Of a DNA stretch of 64,000 nt, positions 17,972-27,906 are shown piece after piece. The translations under genes and the position numbers were made by a program. The notes under the pieces are model-generated. The model saw only the letters and a program-made list of their open reading frames with translations, had not been told where the DNA came from and made no database searches. Numbering within the stretch: the stretch's first letter is position 1; each line of letters starts with the position of its first letter. Source of the stretch: Marinifilum_A sediminis (GTDB lineage: Bacteria > Bacteroidota > Bacteroidia > Bacteroidales > Marinifilaceae); contig CANMCX010000005.1 in assembly GCA_947496465.1 (NCBI GenBank), positions 1-64,000 of the forward strand, in the 5' to 3' direction.

Positions 17972-18060
17972 ATAATTGAATAAGTATGTTTTATTCAAGA
18001 TAAAAGTATTAAAATTTAATAATATCCATTCTCATTTAAGCAAAATGTTTTTCATATCAA

Positions 18061-18068
18061 CAAATATA
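18061..18068 (-). promoter_or_regulatory. candidate -7 box (TATATTTG) for the Fic gene
   Basis: On the minus strand the bases read TATATTTG, about 90 bases upstream of the Fic ATG. No good -33 TTG, in a very AT-rich spacer. Confidence 0.25.
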
Positions 18069-18190
18069 AATACATATATCTTTCTGTTAATCTACAACTT
18101 ATACTAGAAATAGTAACTGAATTGGAGTAAAAGGTCTTGCACGCAAAAGAAAATAAATTATATTCATACCGAATTTTAAAACATCAACTT

Positions 18191-19444
18191 ATGATAAGGA
18201 AAATTTGTTTGGCGATTGCAGTTATTGTAATGGCATACAATGTAAATGTAAAAGCAGAAGGTTATGCTGTAAATGTCCAAGGTGTTAAACAAACCGGTAT
18301 GGGACATGTTGGAACTGCATTAAACTTCGATGCTAGTAGTATGCAATGGAACCCAGGAGCCTTGGCAACCTTAGATCAAAAATATAGTTTTTCTGTTGGT
18401 GGCTTTGCAACTCTAATCAAAACTGAATTTACAGGAGCAGCAGGTGTTGAAGAAACCGATAATCCAACAGGAACACCATTCTATTTATATGGATCAATGA
18501 AAGTTAATGACAAGCTTGCATTGGGTTTAGGAGTTTATACTCCATTTGGTAATAAAGTGGATTGGGGTAAAGAATGGTCTGGTAAATATCTAATCCAAGA
18601 TATTAGCTTAAAAGCAATTTATATCCAACCAACTATTTCTTATAAATTAGCTGATTGGATTAGTGTTGGAGCTGGATTAAATATTGTGTATGGAGAATTT
18701 GATTTAAACCGAAATTTTCCAGTTTTAAATCCTGCAGACGGATCTTATATTGCTGATGGTAATGTTAATTTAAAAGGTGACAAGATAAAATATGGTTACA
18801 ATTTAGGAATCTTTTTACAACCTAATGAAAAATTAAATATTGGTTTATCTTATCGTTCTCAAGTTGATATTGATTTAGATTATTCTGAAGGTGAAGCAGA
18901 TTTTACTTTACCTTCAAGTTTGGCTCCATTTGCTGGTGCTTTCCCTGATGGTGGAATTTCTGCAACTCTTCCTCTGCCTGCAAGCTTTAACATTGGTCTG
19001 GCATATGAAATTAACGAAAAATGGTTAGTTTCAGCTGATGTAAATTTTGTTAAATGGGATGAATACAAATCCTTAGATTTTGATTTTGAGAATGATCCAG
19101 CAGGTGTACTAGATTCTAAAAGTCTTAGAAACTGGGATAATACAATGATTTATCGTATTGGTGCTCAATATTCGGCTAATGAAAAATTAGACCTTAGAGC
19201 TGGTTTTTACTATGATGAAACTCCAACCAATAAAAACTACTACACTCCTGAAACACCAGGGGCTGATAAAATTGGTCTTTCTGTAGGTGCTTCTTATATG
19301 CTAAACAATAAGCTAAGCTTAGACATTTCTCTTCTTTACATTGAAGGTGAAGAGGTTAATGGAATGGATAGCAACAGTGGTTTTGGTGGAAAATATAAAA
19401 ACACTGGATTCTTACCAGGAATTGGTATTACATACAACTTATAA
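18191..19444 (+). CDS. FadL/OmpP1/TodX-type outer-membrane transport protein
   Basis: A 417-residue beta-barrel with signal peptide (MIRKICLAIAVIVMAYNVNVKA). The mature start 'EGYAVNVQGVKQTGMGHVGTA', followed by 'SSMQWNPGALATL', is the FadL hatch pattern, in which the N-terminus plugs the barrel and hydrophobic substrates such as long-chain fatty acids or aromatics pass by lateral opening. The rest alternates beta strands, e.g. 'LALGLGVYTPFGNKVDW', ending GFLPGIGITYNL. The ATG at 18191 is chosen over an in-frame TTG at 18137 because the signal peptide starts there. It is a single gene with its own terminator. Confidence 0.92.
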   Translation: MIRKICLAIAVIVMAYNVNVKAEGYAVNVQGVKQTGMGHVGTALNFDASSMQWNPGALATLDQKYSFSVGGFATLIKTEFTGAAGVEETDNPTGTPFYLYGSMKVNDKLALGLGVYTPFGNKVDWGKEWSGKYLIQDISLKAIYIQPTISYKLADWISVGAGLNIVYGEFDLNRNFPVLNPADGSYIADGNVNLKGDKIKYGYNLGIFLQPNEKLNIGLSYRSQVDIDLDYSEGEADFTLPSSLAPFAGAFPDGGISATLPLPASFNIGLAYEINEKWLVSADVNFVKWDEYKSLDFDFENDPAGVLDSKSLRNWDNTMIYRIGAQYSANEKLDLRAGFYYDETPTNKNYYTPETPGADKIGLSVGASYMLNNKLSLDISLLYIEGEEVNGMDSNSGFGGKYKNTGFLPGIGITYNL

Positions 19445-19464
19445 GACCTAATAGTCTCAACATT

Positions 19465-19494
19465 AAAGCCTGATCATTTGATCAGGCTTTTTTT
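19465..19494 (+). terminator. rho-independent terminator after the FadL-like gene
   Basis: AAAGCCTGATCA (19465-19476) pairs perfectly with TGATCAGGCTTT (19479-19490), then a T run. Confidence 0.92.
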
Positions 19495-19604
19495 ATACCA
19501 GATATTTCAAATAGATCATTTTAAAGCTACCGATTAAGTATTTTTTTTTATTTTGTAGTCTGTAAAGATCCAAACGACTATAAATCAAACTTCAACTAAG
19601 TCAA

Positions 19605-21512
19605 ATGATTAATTTAAAATCAATCATTTTAATAATAAGTACCTTTTTTTACTACACATATTCTGTAGCAAATGTAAATAGTGAAGATATCACATCTAAA
19701 AAAATATCCATTCTATTAGATTCTTCCTTAAACTTACGAAACGTCTCTTTGGTTGAAAGTATTACTATTTGCCAACAAGCTGTAAATATAGCCGAAACAG
19801 AAAATAACCCTCAAATATTATCTAAATTATATAAAACACAAGGAATCAATTATTATTTCCTTGGCAACAACGACTCCGCTTTTGTCTATTACGACAAAGC
19901 GATTTCGCAATTTGAAGCTATAGATTCGAAAGTAGATATTGGAAAGGTCCTTGGAAATATAGGCTTACTCTACAAAAGACAAGCAAAGTACGATAAAGCT
20001 TTAGAATATTACATTCAAAATTTAACCATATACGAAGAAGCTAAATATGATAAAGGAAAAGGCAGTGTTTTAAATAATATCGCGAATCTATATCACGAGC
20101 AAACAGAATTAAAACAGGCAGAAGAGTTCTATCTTTTAGCCTTAAAAAACTTCAAAAAACACAAGAATATAAAGGAACTTGCTAATGCCTATTGTAATCT
20201 TGGAGTAATCAACGAAAAAAGGAAGAATTACCAATTGAGTCTGGATTACTACGATAAATCTCTGCAGGAAAATAGTAAATTAAATGATGAACTATTTAAA
20301 TCAAAACTTTTATTCAATATCGGATACGTTCATCATGCTCAAGGGAAATTGGATATTGCTTTACAAGAAGTAAAAAAATCAGAAGAAATCAGAACTCGAA
20401 TTGGCGATTTAAATGGAAATATAAGCTGCAAAATAGAACTCGGTCGAATTCTGGCGAGTCAAAATAATTTTAAAAGAGCCGAAAAATACATCAAGGAAGC
20501 AGAAAGCATTGCGATAGCTAATAATATGTCACATTGGCAAGCAGAAATTCTTTTATACCTAACAGAAAACTATCAACAACAGAACAAATATGAAGAGGCA
20601 TTTAAAACTCAATCGTTAATGATTCAACTTAATGATTCGATTAAAGATGCAGAAGTAGAACAGCGTTTTAATGAAATAAACGCAAAATTTCTTTCGGAGC
20701 AAAAAGAAAAAGAATTTGAATTGTTACAACAAAAAACTCAAATTCAAAATCTGGAATTAGGACAGAAAAATGCATGGATTATCATCCTACTAGTGGTTAT
20801 GATTTTAGGCATAGTTGCAGTTTTAGTTTCCTTACGGATAAATCGCTTAAGAGCAGATCATAAAATAATGGATTTACGACAGAAGGTTTTGTTAACTCAA
20901 ATGAATCCTCACTTCCTGTTCAATTCTTTAACCGCAATTCAAAGTTTTATTTTAGATGATAAAAATGATAAAGCAAATAGTTATCTGGCAAGATTAGCCA
21001 GTTTGGTAAGAGGTATTCTCGAAAATTCAAGAGAAGAATTTGTTTCATTAAAAACAGAATTAAATACTCTGGAAGACTATATTGGCTTGCAAAAATTAAG
21101 GTTCGAAAATGATATTGCTTACCAATTTGATGTGGATCAAAATTTAGATCAAAATTTAATTATGGTTCCTCCTATGCTGGCTCAACCATTTGTTGAAAAT
21201 GCTTTAATTCATGGTCGATTAAGAACAAATCCTAAAGCTTTAATAAACATTAGCATATCTCAATCTTCGGATAAGGAAATTCTTAAGTTTTGCATAACAG
21301 ATAATGGTATTGGTATTGATGAAGCTAAAAAACAAACATTTAAAAAAAATCACAAATCCTTAGCTACATCAATAGCTTTAGATCGTGTGAAAATATATAA
21401 TTTCAAATCATCTAAAAAGATGAATTTTGAAATCACTGATCTTAAGCATATCGATTCAAACTTACACGGCACGCAGGTTACTTTTAGCATTCCTCAAAGC
21501 ATTAAATCATAA
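19605..21512 (+). CDS. TPR-containing LytS-type sensor histidine kinase (copy 1)
   Basis: A 635-residue membrane kinase. A signal peptide (1-23) is followed by about seven TPR units in the periplasm (about 60-350), a short coiled coil, one membrane helix ('AWIIILLVVMILGIVAVLVS'), then the His_kinase domain with MNPHFLFNSLTAIQSF (phospho-acceptor H436) and an HATPase domain ('PFVENALIHG' N-box, 'ITDNGIGID' G1 box). This is the LytS/YehU class, which normally signals to a LytTR response regulator; none is encoded nearby. It is followed 94 bases later by a close paralogue. Confidence 0.93.
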   Translation: MINLKSIILIISTFFYYTYSVANVNSEDITSKKISILLDSSLNLRNVSLVESITICQQAVNIAETENNPQILSKLYKTQGINYYFLGNNDSAFVYYDKAISQFEAIDSKVDIGKVLGNIGLLYKRQAKYDKALEYYIQNLTIYEEAKYDKGKGSVLNNIANLYHEQTELKQAEEFYLLALKNFKKHKNIKELANAYCNLGVINEKRKNYQLSLDYYDKSLQENSKLNDELFKSKLLFNIGYVHHAQGKLDIALQEVKKSEEIRTRIGDLNGNISCKIELGRILASQNNFKRAEKYIKEAESIAIANNMSHWQAEILLYLTENYQQQNKYEEAFKTQSLMIQLNDSIKDAEVEQRFNEINAKFLSEQKEKEFELLQQKTQIQNLELGQKNAWIIILLVVMILGIVAVLVSLRINRLRADHKIMDLRQKVLLTQMNPHFLFNSLTAIQSFILDDKNDKANSYLARLASLVRGILENSREEFVSLKTELNTLEDYIGLQKLRFENDIAYQFDVDQNLDQNLIMVPPMLAQPFVENALIHGRLRTNPKALINISISQSSDKEILKFCITDNGIGIDEAKKQTFKKNHKSLATSIALDRVKIYNFKSSKKMNFEITDLKHIDSNLHGTQVTFSIPQSIKS

Positions 21513-21571
21513 GTTAATTTACCATTCGCATTTTTTGTTCGATACCGTTTCTTTAAAGAAGATATTTAGAT

Positions 21572-21579
21572 TAGTTTTG
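21572..21579 (+). promoter_or_regulatory. candidate -7 box (TAGTTTTG) for the second TPR kinase
   Basis: Fits TAnnTTTG 27 bases before the ATG at 21607, suggesting the second kinase gene can be transcribed on its own. The -33 element is weak. Confidence 0.35.
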
Positions 21580-21606
21580 CCCTAAGATTATCAATCTGAT
21601 CTAATT

Positions 21607-23520
21607 ATGAAGATATTTTTTCTGACCCTATTTTCTATACTTGTAAGTCTAAATTCCTATTCGTTTAACTTTTCGGATACAATTCCAGAATTACAGAACA
21701 ACACACAATTTCAGAACCTATTAAATCAAGCGACACATCTTCGTGATTCCTCCTTCGATGCAAGTATTAAAGTAGGAAAACAAGCAATTTCATTTGCTGA
21801 TTCTTTGCATTCACCAGCAAAACTTGGAGCCTCATATAAATCACTAGGAAACACCTATATACACAAAGGAACATTCGATTCCTCAATGTACTATTACAAT
21901 AAAGCCATTGAACAATTTACCATCACTGGAGATTCTTTAAATGTATGCAAGATTATAGGTAATATGGGTATTATTTATCGTAGAACTTGCAAATATGATC
22001 AAGCTTTAAAACAATATTTCAAGGCTATAAAATTGTATGAATCTTTAGATAATCAAAAGGGACTAGCCTCAACCTATTTTAATATTGGCGGAGTATATCA
22101 TATGCTTGGGAATTTAGAGAATGCTTTAAGTTTCTACGTACATGCCAAAAATACTTTTGAGAAATTGGATAATAAATCCAGGTTGCTACAATCACTTATC
22201 AATATTGGAGTCATAAAATACAGTCAAAATAAATTCGAGGAATCCTTAAACATTCAATATGATGCTCTGGCACTAAATGAAGAATTAGGAACCGTACGCG
22301 ATAAAGCCATAATTCTTTTAAACATTGGTCAAGCCTATGAAGGATTGGAAGAGTTTGATAAAGCTCTTGACTATTATTCTCAATGCGAAAATCTTAGGTT
22401 AAAATTAAATGACATTTGGGGTCTTGGTAAGATTTTTACCTTTAAAGCTGTTTTATATAGTAAAACCAAACAAAATCAACTTGCTAAAGATTACTTTAAA
22501 AAGGCAGAAAATGCGAATAAAGAGAATAATTTAATTGAAGATCTTGCGGATACTTATTTATACTATTCCGAATTTTTGGAATCTAATCGTGATTTCCCAA
22601 ATTCGATTTTATACTATAAAAAATACATCAAACTTAAAGATTCAATAACCAGCATTTTTCAGGAAGAAAAAGTAGCTGAACTAACAGCTTTATACGAATC
22701 TGAGAAGAAAGCCAAAGAGTTTGAAATCTTACAACAAAAAACGCAGATCCAAAATCTGGAATTAACACAAAAAAATGCCTGGATAATTATACTTACTATC
22801 GTTATGATTCTGGGGATTGTTGCCGTTTTGGTTTCACTAAGAATCAATCGCTTAAGAGCCGATCACAAAATTATGGATTTGCGTCAGAAGGTTCTGTTAA
22901 CTCAAATGAATCCACACTTCTTATTCAATTCATTAACGGCAATTCAAAGTTTTATTCTTGATGAAAAAAATGATGACGCAAATAATTACTTATCCAGACT
23001 AGCAAGTTTGGTGCGAGGTATTCTAGAAAACTCACGTGAAGAATTTGTTTCCCTAAATGTGGAAATTTCTACTTTAAAGGATTATATCGATTTACAAAAA
23101 TTGAGGTTCGATAATGACATTACATATGAAATTACAGTGAGTAACAATATCGATGAAAATCATGTTTTAATACCTCCAATGCTTGCTCAGCCATTTGTAG
23201 AAAATGCACTCATACATGGTAGGTTGCGCTCTAACCCTGAGGCTAAAATCAATATAGATATCTCATTATCCGAAAGCAAGCAGTCTATTATTTTCAGTAT
23301 CACTGATAATGGTATTGGAATGGAAGAAGCCAAAAAACAAAGTCTAAAAAGAGGTCATAAATCACTGGCTACTTCTATAGCTATGGATCGTGTTAAAATT
23401 TACAATTTCAAATCGTCTAAAAAAATGCATTTTGAAATTATAGATTTGAAATACATCAACCCCAATTTACATGGAACAAAAGTTAGTTACTCAATACCTT
23501 TAACTGTAAACAACATTTAA
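21607..23520 (+). CDS. TPR-containing LytS-type sensor histidine kinase (copy 2)
   Basis: A 637-residue paralogue of the preceding gene, with the same order: signal peptide, TPR array, membrane helix, His_kinase (H437 in MNPHFLFNSL) and HATPase ('PFVENALIHG', 'ITDNGIGME'). From the linker 'LQQKTQIQNLEL' through 'LTAIQSFILD' the two proteins are nearly identical, but codons differ at many third positions, so the duplication is not recent. The TPR regions differ much more, pointing to separate input signals onto one output. Its TAA overlaps the stop of the convergent mevalonate kinase gene, with no terminator between. Confidence 0.93.
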   Translation: MKIFFLTLFSILVSLNSYSFNFSDTIPELQNNTQFQNLLNQATHLRDSSFDASIKVGKQAISFADSLHSPAKLGASYKSLGNTYIHKGTFDSSMYYYNKAIEQFTITGDSLNVCKIIGNMGIIYRRTCKYDQALKQYFKAIKLYESLDNQKGLASTYFNIGGVYHMLGNLENALSFYVHAKNTFEKLDNKSRLLQSLINIGVIKYSQNKFEESLNIQYDALALNEELGTVRDKAIILLNIGQAYEGLEEFDKALDYYSQCENLRLKLNDIWGLGKIFTFKAVLYSKTKQNQLAKDYFKKAENANKENNLIEDLADTYLYYSEFLESNRDFPNSILYYKKYIKLKDSITSIFQEEKVAELTALYESEKKAKEFEILQQKTQIQNLELTQKNAWIIILTIVMILGIVAVLVSLRINRLRADHKIMDLRQKVLLTQMNPHFLFNSLTAIQSFILDEKNDDANNYLSRLASLVRGILENSREEFVSLNVEISTLKDYIDLQKLRFDNDITYEITVSNNIDENHVLIPPMLAQPFVENALIHGRLRSNPEAKINIDISLSESKQSIIFSITDNGIGMEEAKKQSLKRGHKSLATSIAMDRVKIYNFKSSKKMHFEIIDLKYINPNLHGTKVSYSIPLTVNNI

Positions 23521-24473
23521 GTTCGCTTCTGAAACACAGGTATAGGTTCTATATTTTTTTGTTGAAGAATACTTTTTACCTCGCAGAAATTTTTAGTGAA
23601 ACCAAGTAAAAATCCACCACCGCCAGAGCCACAAAGTTTCAAACAATACTTATCTGAGTCCAATCCTTCTTGCCATAATTTAAGGTAAGATTCCGGAATT
23701 AAACTTTTAAAGTACTTAATTTGAAATAGAGATAAATGAGTAAGATGATTAAAAAAAGAATCCAACCTACCAGCAATAAGATCTGTGATACAAGAATTAT
23801 TTAAAGGAATTAAAGTTTCACATATCAACTTTTCATACTCTTTATTTTTACAATTTTCGAGAAAATTTTGAACCAAAGGTGCTGTATTTCCTATTTGCTT
23901 TGTATCAATCAAAAAAATAGCACTTTCACTTCCAAACTTCTCTCCCGGAAGCTGTACCATTTCAATTTTTCCCTGATTATGAATTAGCAATGGTGATTTT
24001 AGATACGAATTTAAAGGATCTAATCCGGAACTTCTGCCATGAAAACCTGATTCAAGTTTTGAAAGATACTCCTTAATTCGAAGAATTTTTTTATCATCGA
24101 TATCTCCAGATAAATCGGAATTGCTTACATAACGTTTGTAAATGGCAGCACATAAAGCACCCGAACTACCCAAGCCATAACTTTCAGGAATAGAGGATTC
24201 AAAATACAATCCATTTTGTATGTCCTGATTGAATTGTCTTAGGTTGATAATAGAGCCAAACTCGCTATTAGAATCGAGAAATTCAAAATACTTTTTCAAT
24301 TCTTCATTTGATCTTCTAGCAAAATTTCTATCGGTATATTTATCCTCATCAATAAAGGTAAGTTCTCCTTTAAAGTGAGCGTATGGAATGCTTAATCCCA
24401 TTGAATTCAATAAGACAGAATACTCCCCAAAGAGTAATATTTTAGCGTAAAACAAGTCAGGATGATTTTTCAC
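23517..24473 (-). CDS. mevalonate kinase (GHMP family)
   Basis: A 318-residue GHMP kinase, last gene of the mevalonate operon. 'FYAKILLFGEYSVLLNSMGLSIP' is the N-terminal substrate motif, 'PESYGLGSSGALCAAIYKRY' the ATP-binding GLGSSGA loop, and 'LCGSGGGGFLLGF' the third GHMP motif. Mevalonate kinase rather than a paralogue is inferred from the 'AKILLFGEYSV' spelling and because the operon already holds the decarboxylase and a GYDIA-type kinase. The start is GTG at 24473, two bases after the mvaD stop. Confidence 0.85.
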   Translation of the reverse strand: MKNHPDLFYAKILLFGEYSVLLNSMGLSIPYAHFKGELTFIDEDKYTDRNFARRSNEELKKYFEFLDSNSEFGSIINLRQFNQDIQNGLYFESSIPESYGLGSSGALCAAIYKRYVSNSDLSGDIDDKKILRIKEYLSKLESGFHGRSSGLDPLNSYLKSPLLIHNQGKIEMVQLPGEKFGSESAIFLIDTKQIGNTAPLVQNFLENCKNKEYEKLICETLIPLNNSCITDLIAGRLDSFFNHLTHLSLFQIKYFKSLIPESYLKLWQEGLDSDKYCLKLCGSGGGGFLLGFTKNFCEVKSILQQKNIEPIPVFQKRT

Positions 24474-24475
24474 TT

Positions 24476-25525
24476 CTATTTTAATTTTCTTGGACCTTTT
24501 CCTTTTTCATCTAACAGATACTTTCCGTTTTCTAACAAGTCTACTAATTCAGAATTCACAAAGCTATTCACTTTTTCAAAGTCTGAAATTGGAAATAACA
24601 AATGAATATTAGGACCTGCATCCAATGTAAAACAAAGTGGAATTTTGGTTTCAATTCTATATTCACGAATTCTTTCAATCGCCTCTAGAGTATTCGGTTT
24701 TAACAGGGTAAAAGAAGGATTTGAATTCATCATTAAGCCGTGTAAACTTAAAGCTTCATTTTCCACTAATTCGACGAAATTATCTAAATCGCCACTTCGC
24801 AAAACGCCCAGAGTTTTCTCAAAATTAGTATTAGCCTGAGCAAACCTGGATTCTGCATATGGATGATTTTTCATTAGTTGATGTCCCGCAGTACTTGAAA
24901 CCTTTTTTTTCTCGGAACTAATAAGTAAAATCATATCCTGGTAAGTATCAAAAACAGGATGAAGATATTTTGCAAAAGGTACAGCATAATCATTCGAAGA
25001 TTTTGAGAAAGCGTTACTCTCTCCCCATACAGCATAGTCTCCATAAATTGAACGAGAAGCAGAGCCTGAAGCCAATCGAGCAATACAACTGGCTTTTCTA
25101 TTAAATTCTTCTGTTTCTAATTTTACACCATAAACATCTTCTTGCATGGAACAAAGACATAATGCCAAAGCACTCATTGCTGAAGCCGAACTTGCAATAC
25201 CTGTTGAATGTGGAAAAGTATTTTCTGAGAATATGGAAAAGCCAAAATCCTGGATAAAAGAAAAATCATCATTCAAACCATCTAAAAATTTTGAAATTCT
25301 TTGTTCGAAAATTGGCTGAGCCTTTCCTTCAAACTCAAAGTTTAGATGATTTCCCTTCTGTCTGGGATAATAGTCCATCTTCATTTTTGTGACAGCATTT
25401 TTTAACGTCATGCTAATAGATGGATTACATGGAATTTGTATTCCTTTTTTGCCCCAATATTTTACCAAGGCAATATTGGAAGGGCTTTCCCATGTAACTG
25501 AACCTTTCTTATTCTTATCAATCAT
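24476..25525 (-). CDS. mvaD: diphosphomevalonate decarboxylase
   Basis: A 349-residue GHMP-fold enzyme that converts mevalonate diphosphate (or a related phosphomevalonate) to an isoprenoid C5 unit. 'WESPSNIALVKYWGKKG' at the N-terminus and 'FPHSTGIASSASAMSALALC' (phosphate loop) are hallmarks, as are 'RLASGSASRSIYG' and 'FTLDAGPNIHLL', which carries the catalytic Asp. It lies between the GYDIA kinase (15 bases upstream) and mevalonate kinase (2 bases downstream). Confidence 0.94.
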   Translation of the reverse strand: MIDKNKKGSVTWESPSNIALVKYWGKKGIQIPCNPSISMTLKNAVTKMKMDYYPRQKGNHLNFEFEGKAQPIFEQRISKFLDGLNDDFSFIQDFGFSIFSENTFPHSTGIASSASAMSALALCLCSMQEDVYGVKLETEEFNRKASCIARLASGSASRSIYGDYAVWGESNAFSKSSNDYAVPFAKYLHPVFDTYQDMILLISSEKKKVSSTAGHQLMKNHPYAESRFAQANTNFEKTLGVLRSGDLDNFVELVENEALSLHGLMMNSNPSFTLLKPNTLEAIERIREYRIETKIPLCFTLDAGPNIHLLFPISDFEKVNSFVNSELVDLLENGKYLLDEKGKGPRKLK

Positions 25526-25540
25526 TTTTTATCAACCTAT

Positions 25541-26467
25541 TTAATTTGTGCCTAATACCAGATCTTTCCAAGAGAAAATAGTTGTTAAGCCCTTCTCAAA
25601 AAAATAACTATGTAGTTCTCTTTTATCCATATCAGTACGAACCAATATAAAATCACCTCCCCAGGCACCAAGAGATTTAATACTTCCCTTAAAATCGGAA
25701 AACTTCTCCTCCTTAATTGCTTTACAATCTAAAATCCGAGAAATAAATCGTTCATGTTCTGAAATTAAAGCATCAAATTCATATGAATTTTCGGATTGTA
25801 ATATTCTTTTACTAATTAAAGAAATGCTCTCCAAATCGGTATTCGAAACTGGCTTACCATTCAAAAATTTCCTTACACTCTCCTCACTATTCTGTTTGTT
25901 GCCACGATAAACAAAATGGAGTTGATTTAGAAATGAAGGATCAAAATCGATAGGATATATCATTGGATGATTTCCCTGGCGGCGAAATAAAATTGGCTTA
26001 CAGTAATTTGCACAAGCAATATCATAACCTGATCCATTCGAAACCACTGTATGAAGTTCATAAGGATTAACATCTGCCCATTGAGCTACATTATTAATAA
26101 GACTCGAACTGGTTCCTAAACCCCAGGCTCTATCAAAATCGATTTTTGTTTTTACTTTAACAGAGCATGATTTCAGAAAACCAGCATTCAAAAATTTAGC
26201 TCTGTTCAACAAATAGCAAACAAATTCCTTTTCCGTATCCCCTTTTTCAATTTGATTTTCAATCTCGGAAGGTGAGATTAAAAAATGTAGCCATTCTTTT
26301 CCTTTTTCATAGGCAATCCATTCCAAGTCTGACTGATCAGAATCGTAAACTTCCATCATTTGTCCGTACTTAAGAGGTACAGCAAATGCTAAAGCACCAT
26401 GCAAAACCAGATATTCACCAGTTAAAAGTAACTTGGCATTCGAATAATATTTATATAGTAATTTCAA
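25541..26467 (-). CDS. GYDIA-family GHMP kinase (candidate phosphomevalonate kinase)
   Basis: A 308-residue GHMP kinase with the name-giving SGSGYDIACANY and the N-terminal 'YYSNAKLLLTGEYLVLHGA'. In Bacteroidota such genes sit in mevalonate clusters where the phosphomevalonate kinase step is otherwise missing, so that role is the natural inference. The start is set at a TTG (26467), one base after the HMG-CoA reductase stop: it precedes KLLYKYYSNAKLL directly, whereas the longer frame from 26539 overlaps the reductase by 71 bases and the next ATG would delete the substrate-binding strand. Confidence 0.8.
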   Translation of the reverse strand: MKLLYKYYSNAKLLLTGEYLVLHGALAFAVPLKYGQMMEVYDSDQSDLEWIAYEKGKEWLHFLISPSEIENQIEKGDTEKEFVCYLLNRAKFLNAGFLKSCSVKVKTKIDFDRAWGLGTSSSLINNVAQWADVNPYELHTVVSNGSGYDIACANYCKPILFRRQGNHPMIYPIDFDPSFLNQLHFVYRGNKQNSEESVRKFLNGKPVSNTDLESISLISKRILQSENSYEFDALISEHERFISRILDCKAIKEEKFSDFKGSIKSLGAWGGDFILVRTDMDKRELHSYFFEKGLTTIFSWKDLVLGTN

Positions 26468-26468
26468 A

Positions 26469-27791
26469 TTATTGCAGCTTTGTACGAATCGATTTAATAA
26501 AAGCTTCCACTTCACTATAGGAAACCGTTTTATGAGCAAAATACTCTATTGCCTGCCTCTTTTCTTCATAATCTGCTTTTAGCGAATTTAATAAATTCGA
26601 CAAATGCATTTTCATATGTCCCTGTTGAATACCAGTAGTAACCAAGGAGCGTAATGCTCCAAAATTATTAGCCAGACCAGCTGCTGCAGTAATCATCATC
26701 AACTCTTTTGCCGAAGGTTTTCCTAACAATTCCAATCCAAACTTGGCTAATGGATGCAAATTTGTTAATCCTCCCACTGTGCCCAATGATAATGGTAATG
26801 TCAATTGATATCTGAATTTATTGTAAGATATTGACGCATGAGTTAAACTTTTGTATCGACCGGTTTTTGATGCCCAAACATGTCCATTGGCTTCAATGGC
26901 ACGAAAATCGTTCCCAGTAGCTAATGCTACAGCATCGATCCCATTAAATATTCCTTTGTTGTGCGTTGTAGCTCTGTACACATCCAATTCGGCAATCTTT
27001 GCAGCTTTCATAAATTTTTCAGCAAAAACTTTTCCACTCATTCCTGGCTGAATTTTATCCAATTCCTCAACATCACATTCAACCCAACATTCTACCAAAC
27101 AATCTGGTGTATAATTCGAAAGAATGGACATGATGACTTCAAAATCTCTCTCCTCCTCTTTAAGATCTTTATAGTATTTGAAAAACTTAGTCATGGTTTT
27201 TGCCATCTGCTCCAAACATGAATTGATAAAGTTGGCTCCCATTGAATCCATAGTATCAAAAGTGACATGTAATTGGTAATAGTTGTTCATCTCTTCAGAT
27301 AAATCAACCAACTTTATACCTTGGATTCCACCACCTCGCTGTCTCATATTGCGAGTAAGCTCTTTAGTTGACCGATACAGTTCATACTTCAACTCAGGTA
27401 GTAAATCCAAGAGTTTCGCCTTCTCTCCTTTCCAGGTAAAATGTACTTGTCCCGATTTAATTACCGAAACTACACGAGCATTAAAGCCTCCATGTTCAGC
27501 CCAAAATTTAGCCGATCGAGAGGCTGCAGCAATCACCGAACTCTCCTCAATAACCATTGGAATATGATACAAATGATTGTTAATCGCAAAGTTTGGTGCT
27601 ACTCCAAATGGCAAGTAAAAATTCGAAAGTGTATTCTCACTTATCTCATCCAAAAGATCCTGCTGCTCTTTATTCTGCAATCGAAAACTATCAAGTTGAG
27701 ATCTAATTTTTTCTGCATTATGAGTCAATGCATCTACTTTTTCTTCACGAGATAACTTTGAAAATCCTGAGATAATTTCTTTACGCCTCAT
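26469..27791 (-). CDS. hydroxymethylglutaryl-CoA reductase (class II type)
   Basis: A 440-residue reductase giving mevalonate from HMG-CoA. It starts MRRKEIISGFSKLSREEKVD, the class II N-terminus; the ATG at 27791 is preferred to a TTG 36 bases upstream. 'MVIEESSVIAAASRSAKFW' has the catalytic Glu, 'DAVALATGNDFRAIEANGH' the Lys/Asp region, and 'QGHMKMHL' near the C-terminus the catalytic His. Class II enzymes occur in bacteria; here the operon context favours biosynthesis over mevalonate breakdown. Confidence 0.93.
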   Translation of the reverse strand: MRRKEIISGFSKLSREEKVDALTHNAEKIRSQLDSFRLQNKEQQDLLDEISENTLSNFYLPFGVAPNFAINNHLYHIPMVIEESSVIAAASRSAKFWAEHGGFNARVVSVIKSGQVHFTWKGEKAKLLDLLPELKYELYRSTKELTRNMRQRGGGIQGIKLVDLSEEMNNYYQLHVTFDTMDSMGANFINSCLEQMAKTMTKFFKYYKDLKEEERDFEVIMSILSNYTPDCLVECWVECDVEELDKIQPGMSGKVFAEKFMKAAKIAELDVYRATTHNKGIFNGIDAVALATGNDFRAIEANGHVWASKTGRYKSLTHASISYNKFRYQLTLPLSLGTVGGLTNLHPLAKFGLELLGKPSAKELMMITAAAGLANNFGALRSLVTTGIQQGHMKMHLSNLLNSLKADYEEKRQAIEYFAHKTVSYSEVEAFIKSIRTKLQ

Positions 27792-27906
27792 ATACAAATC
27801 TTTTGAATTAAGGGAAAAACAAAGCAAATAATAAAATACTTCGAAGTCCTAAATTACATTTTTTATTCAGCTGTCCCAAAAAACATGGGCTTTTTTAGCA
27901 ATTTAC

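Noticed and set aside
18137..18190. TTG-initiated extension of the FadL-like gene
   Set aside because: Would bury the signal peptide behind 18 polar residues.
26468..26539. Upstream extension of the GYDIA kinase overlapping HMG-CoA reductase
   Set aside because: The overlap is coding for the reductase C-terminus and the extra residues do not look like a GHMP kinase.
27283..27755. Antisense open frames inside the HMG-CoA reductase gene
   Set aside because: Shadows of a well-identified gene, no recognisable domain.
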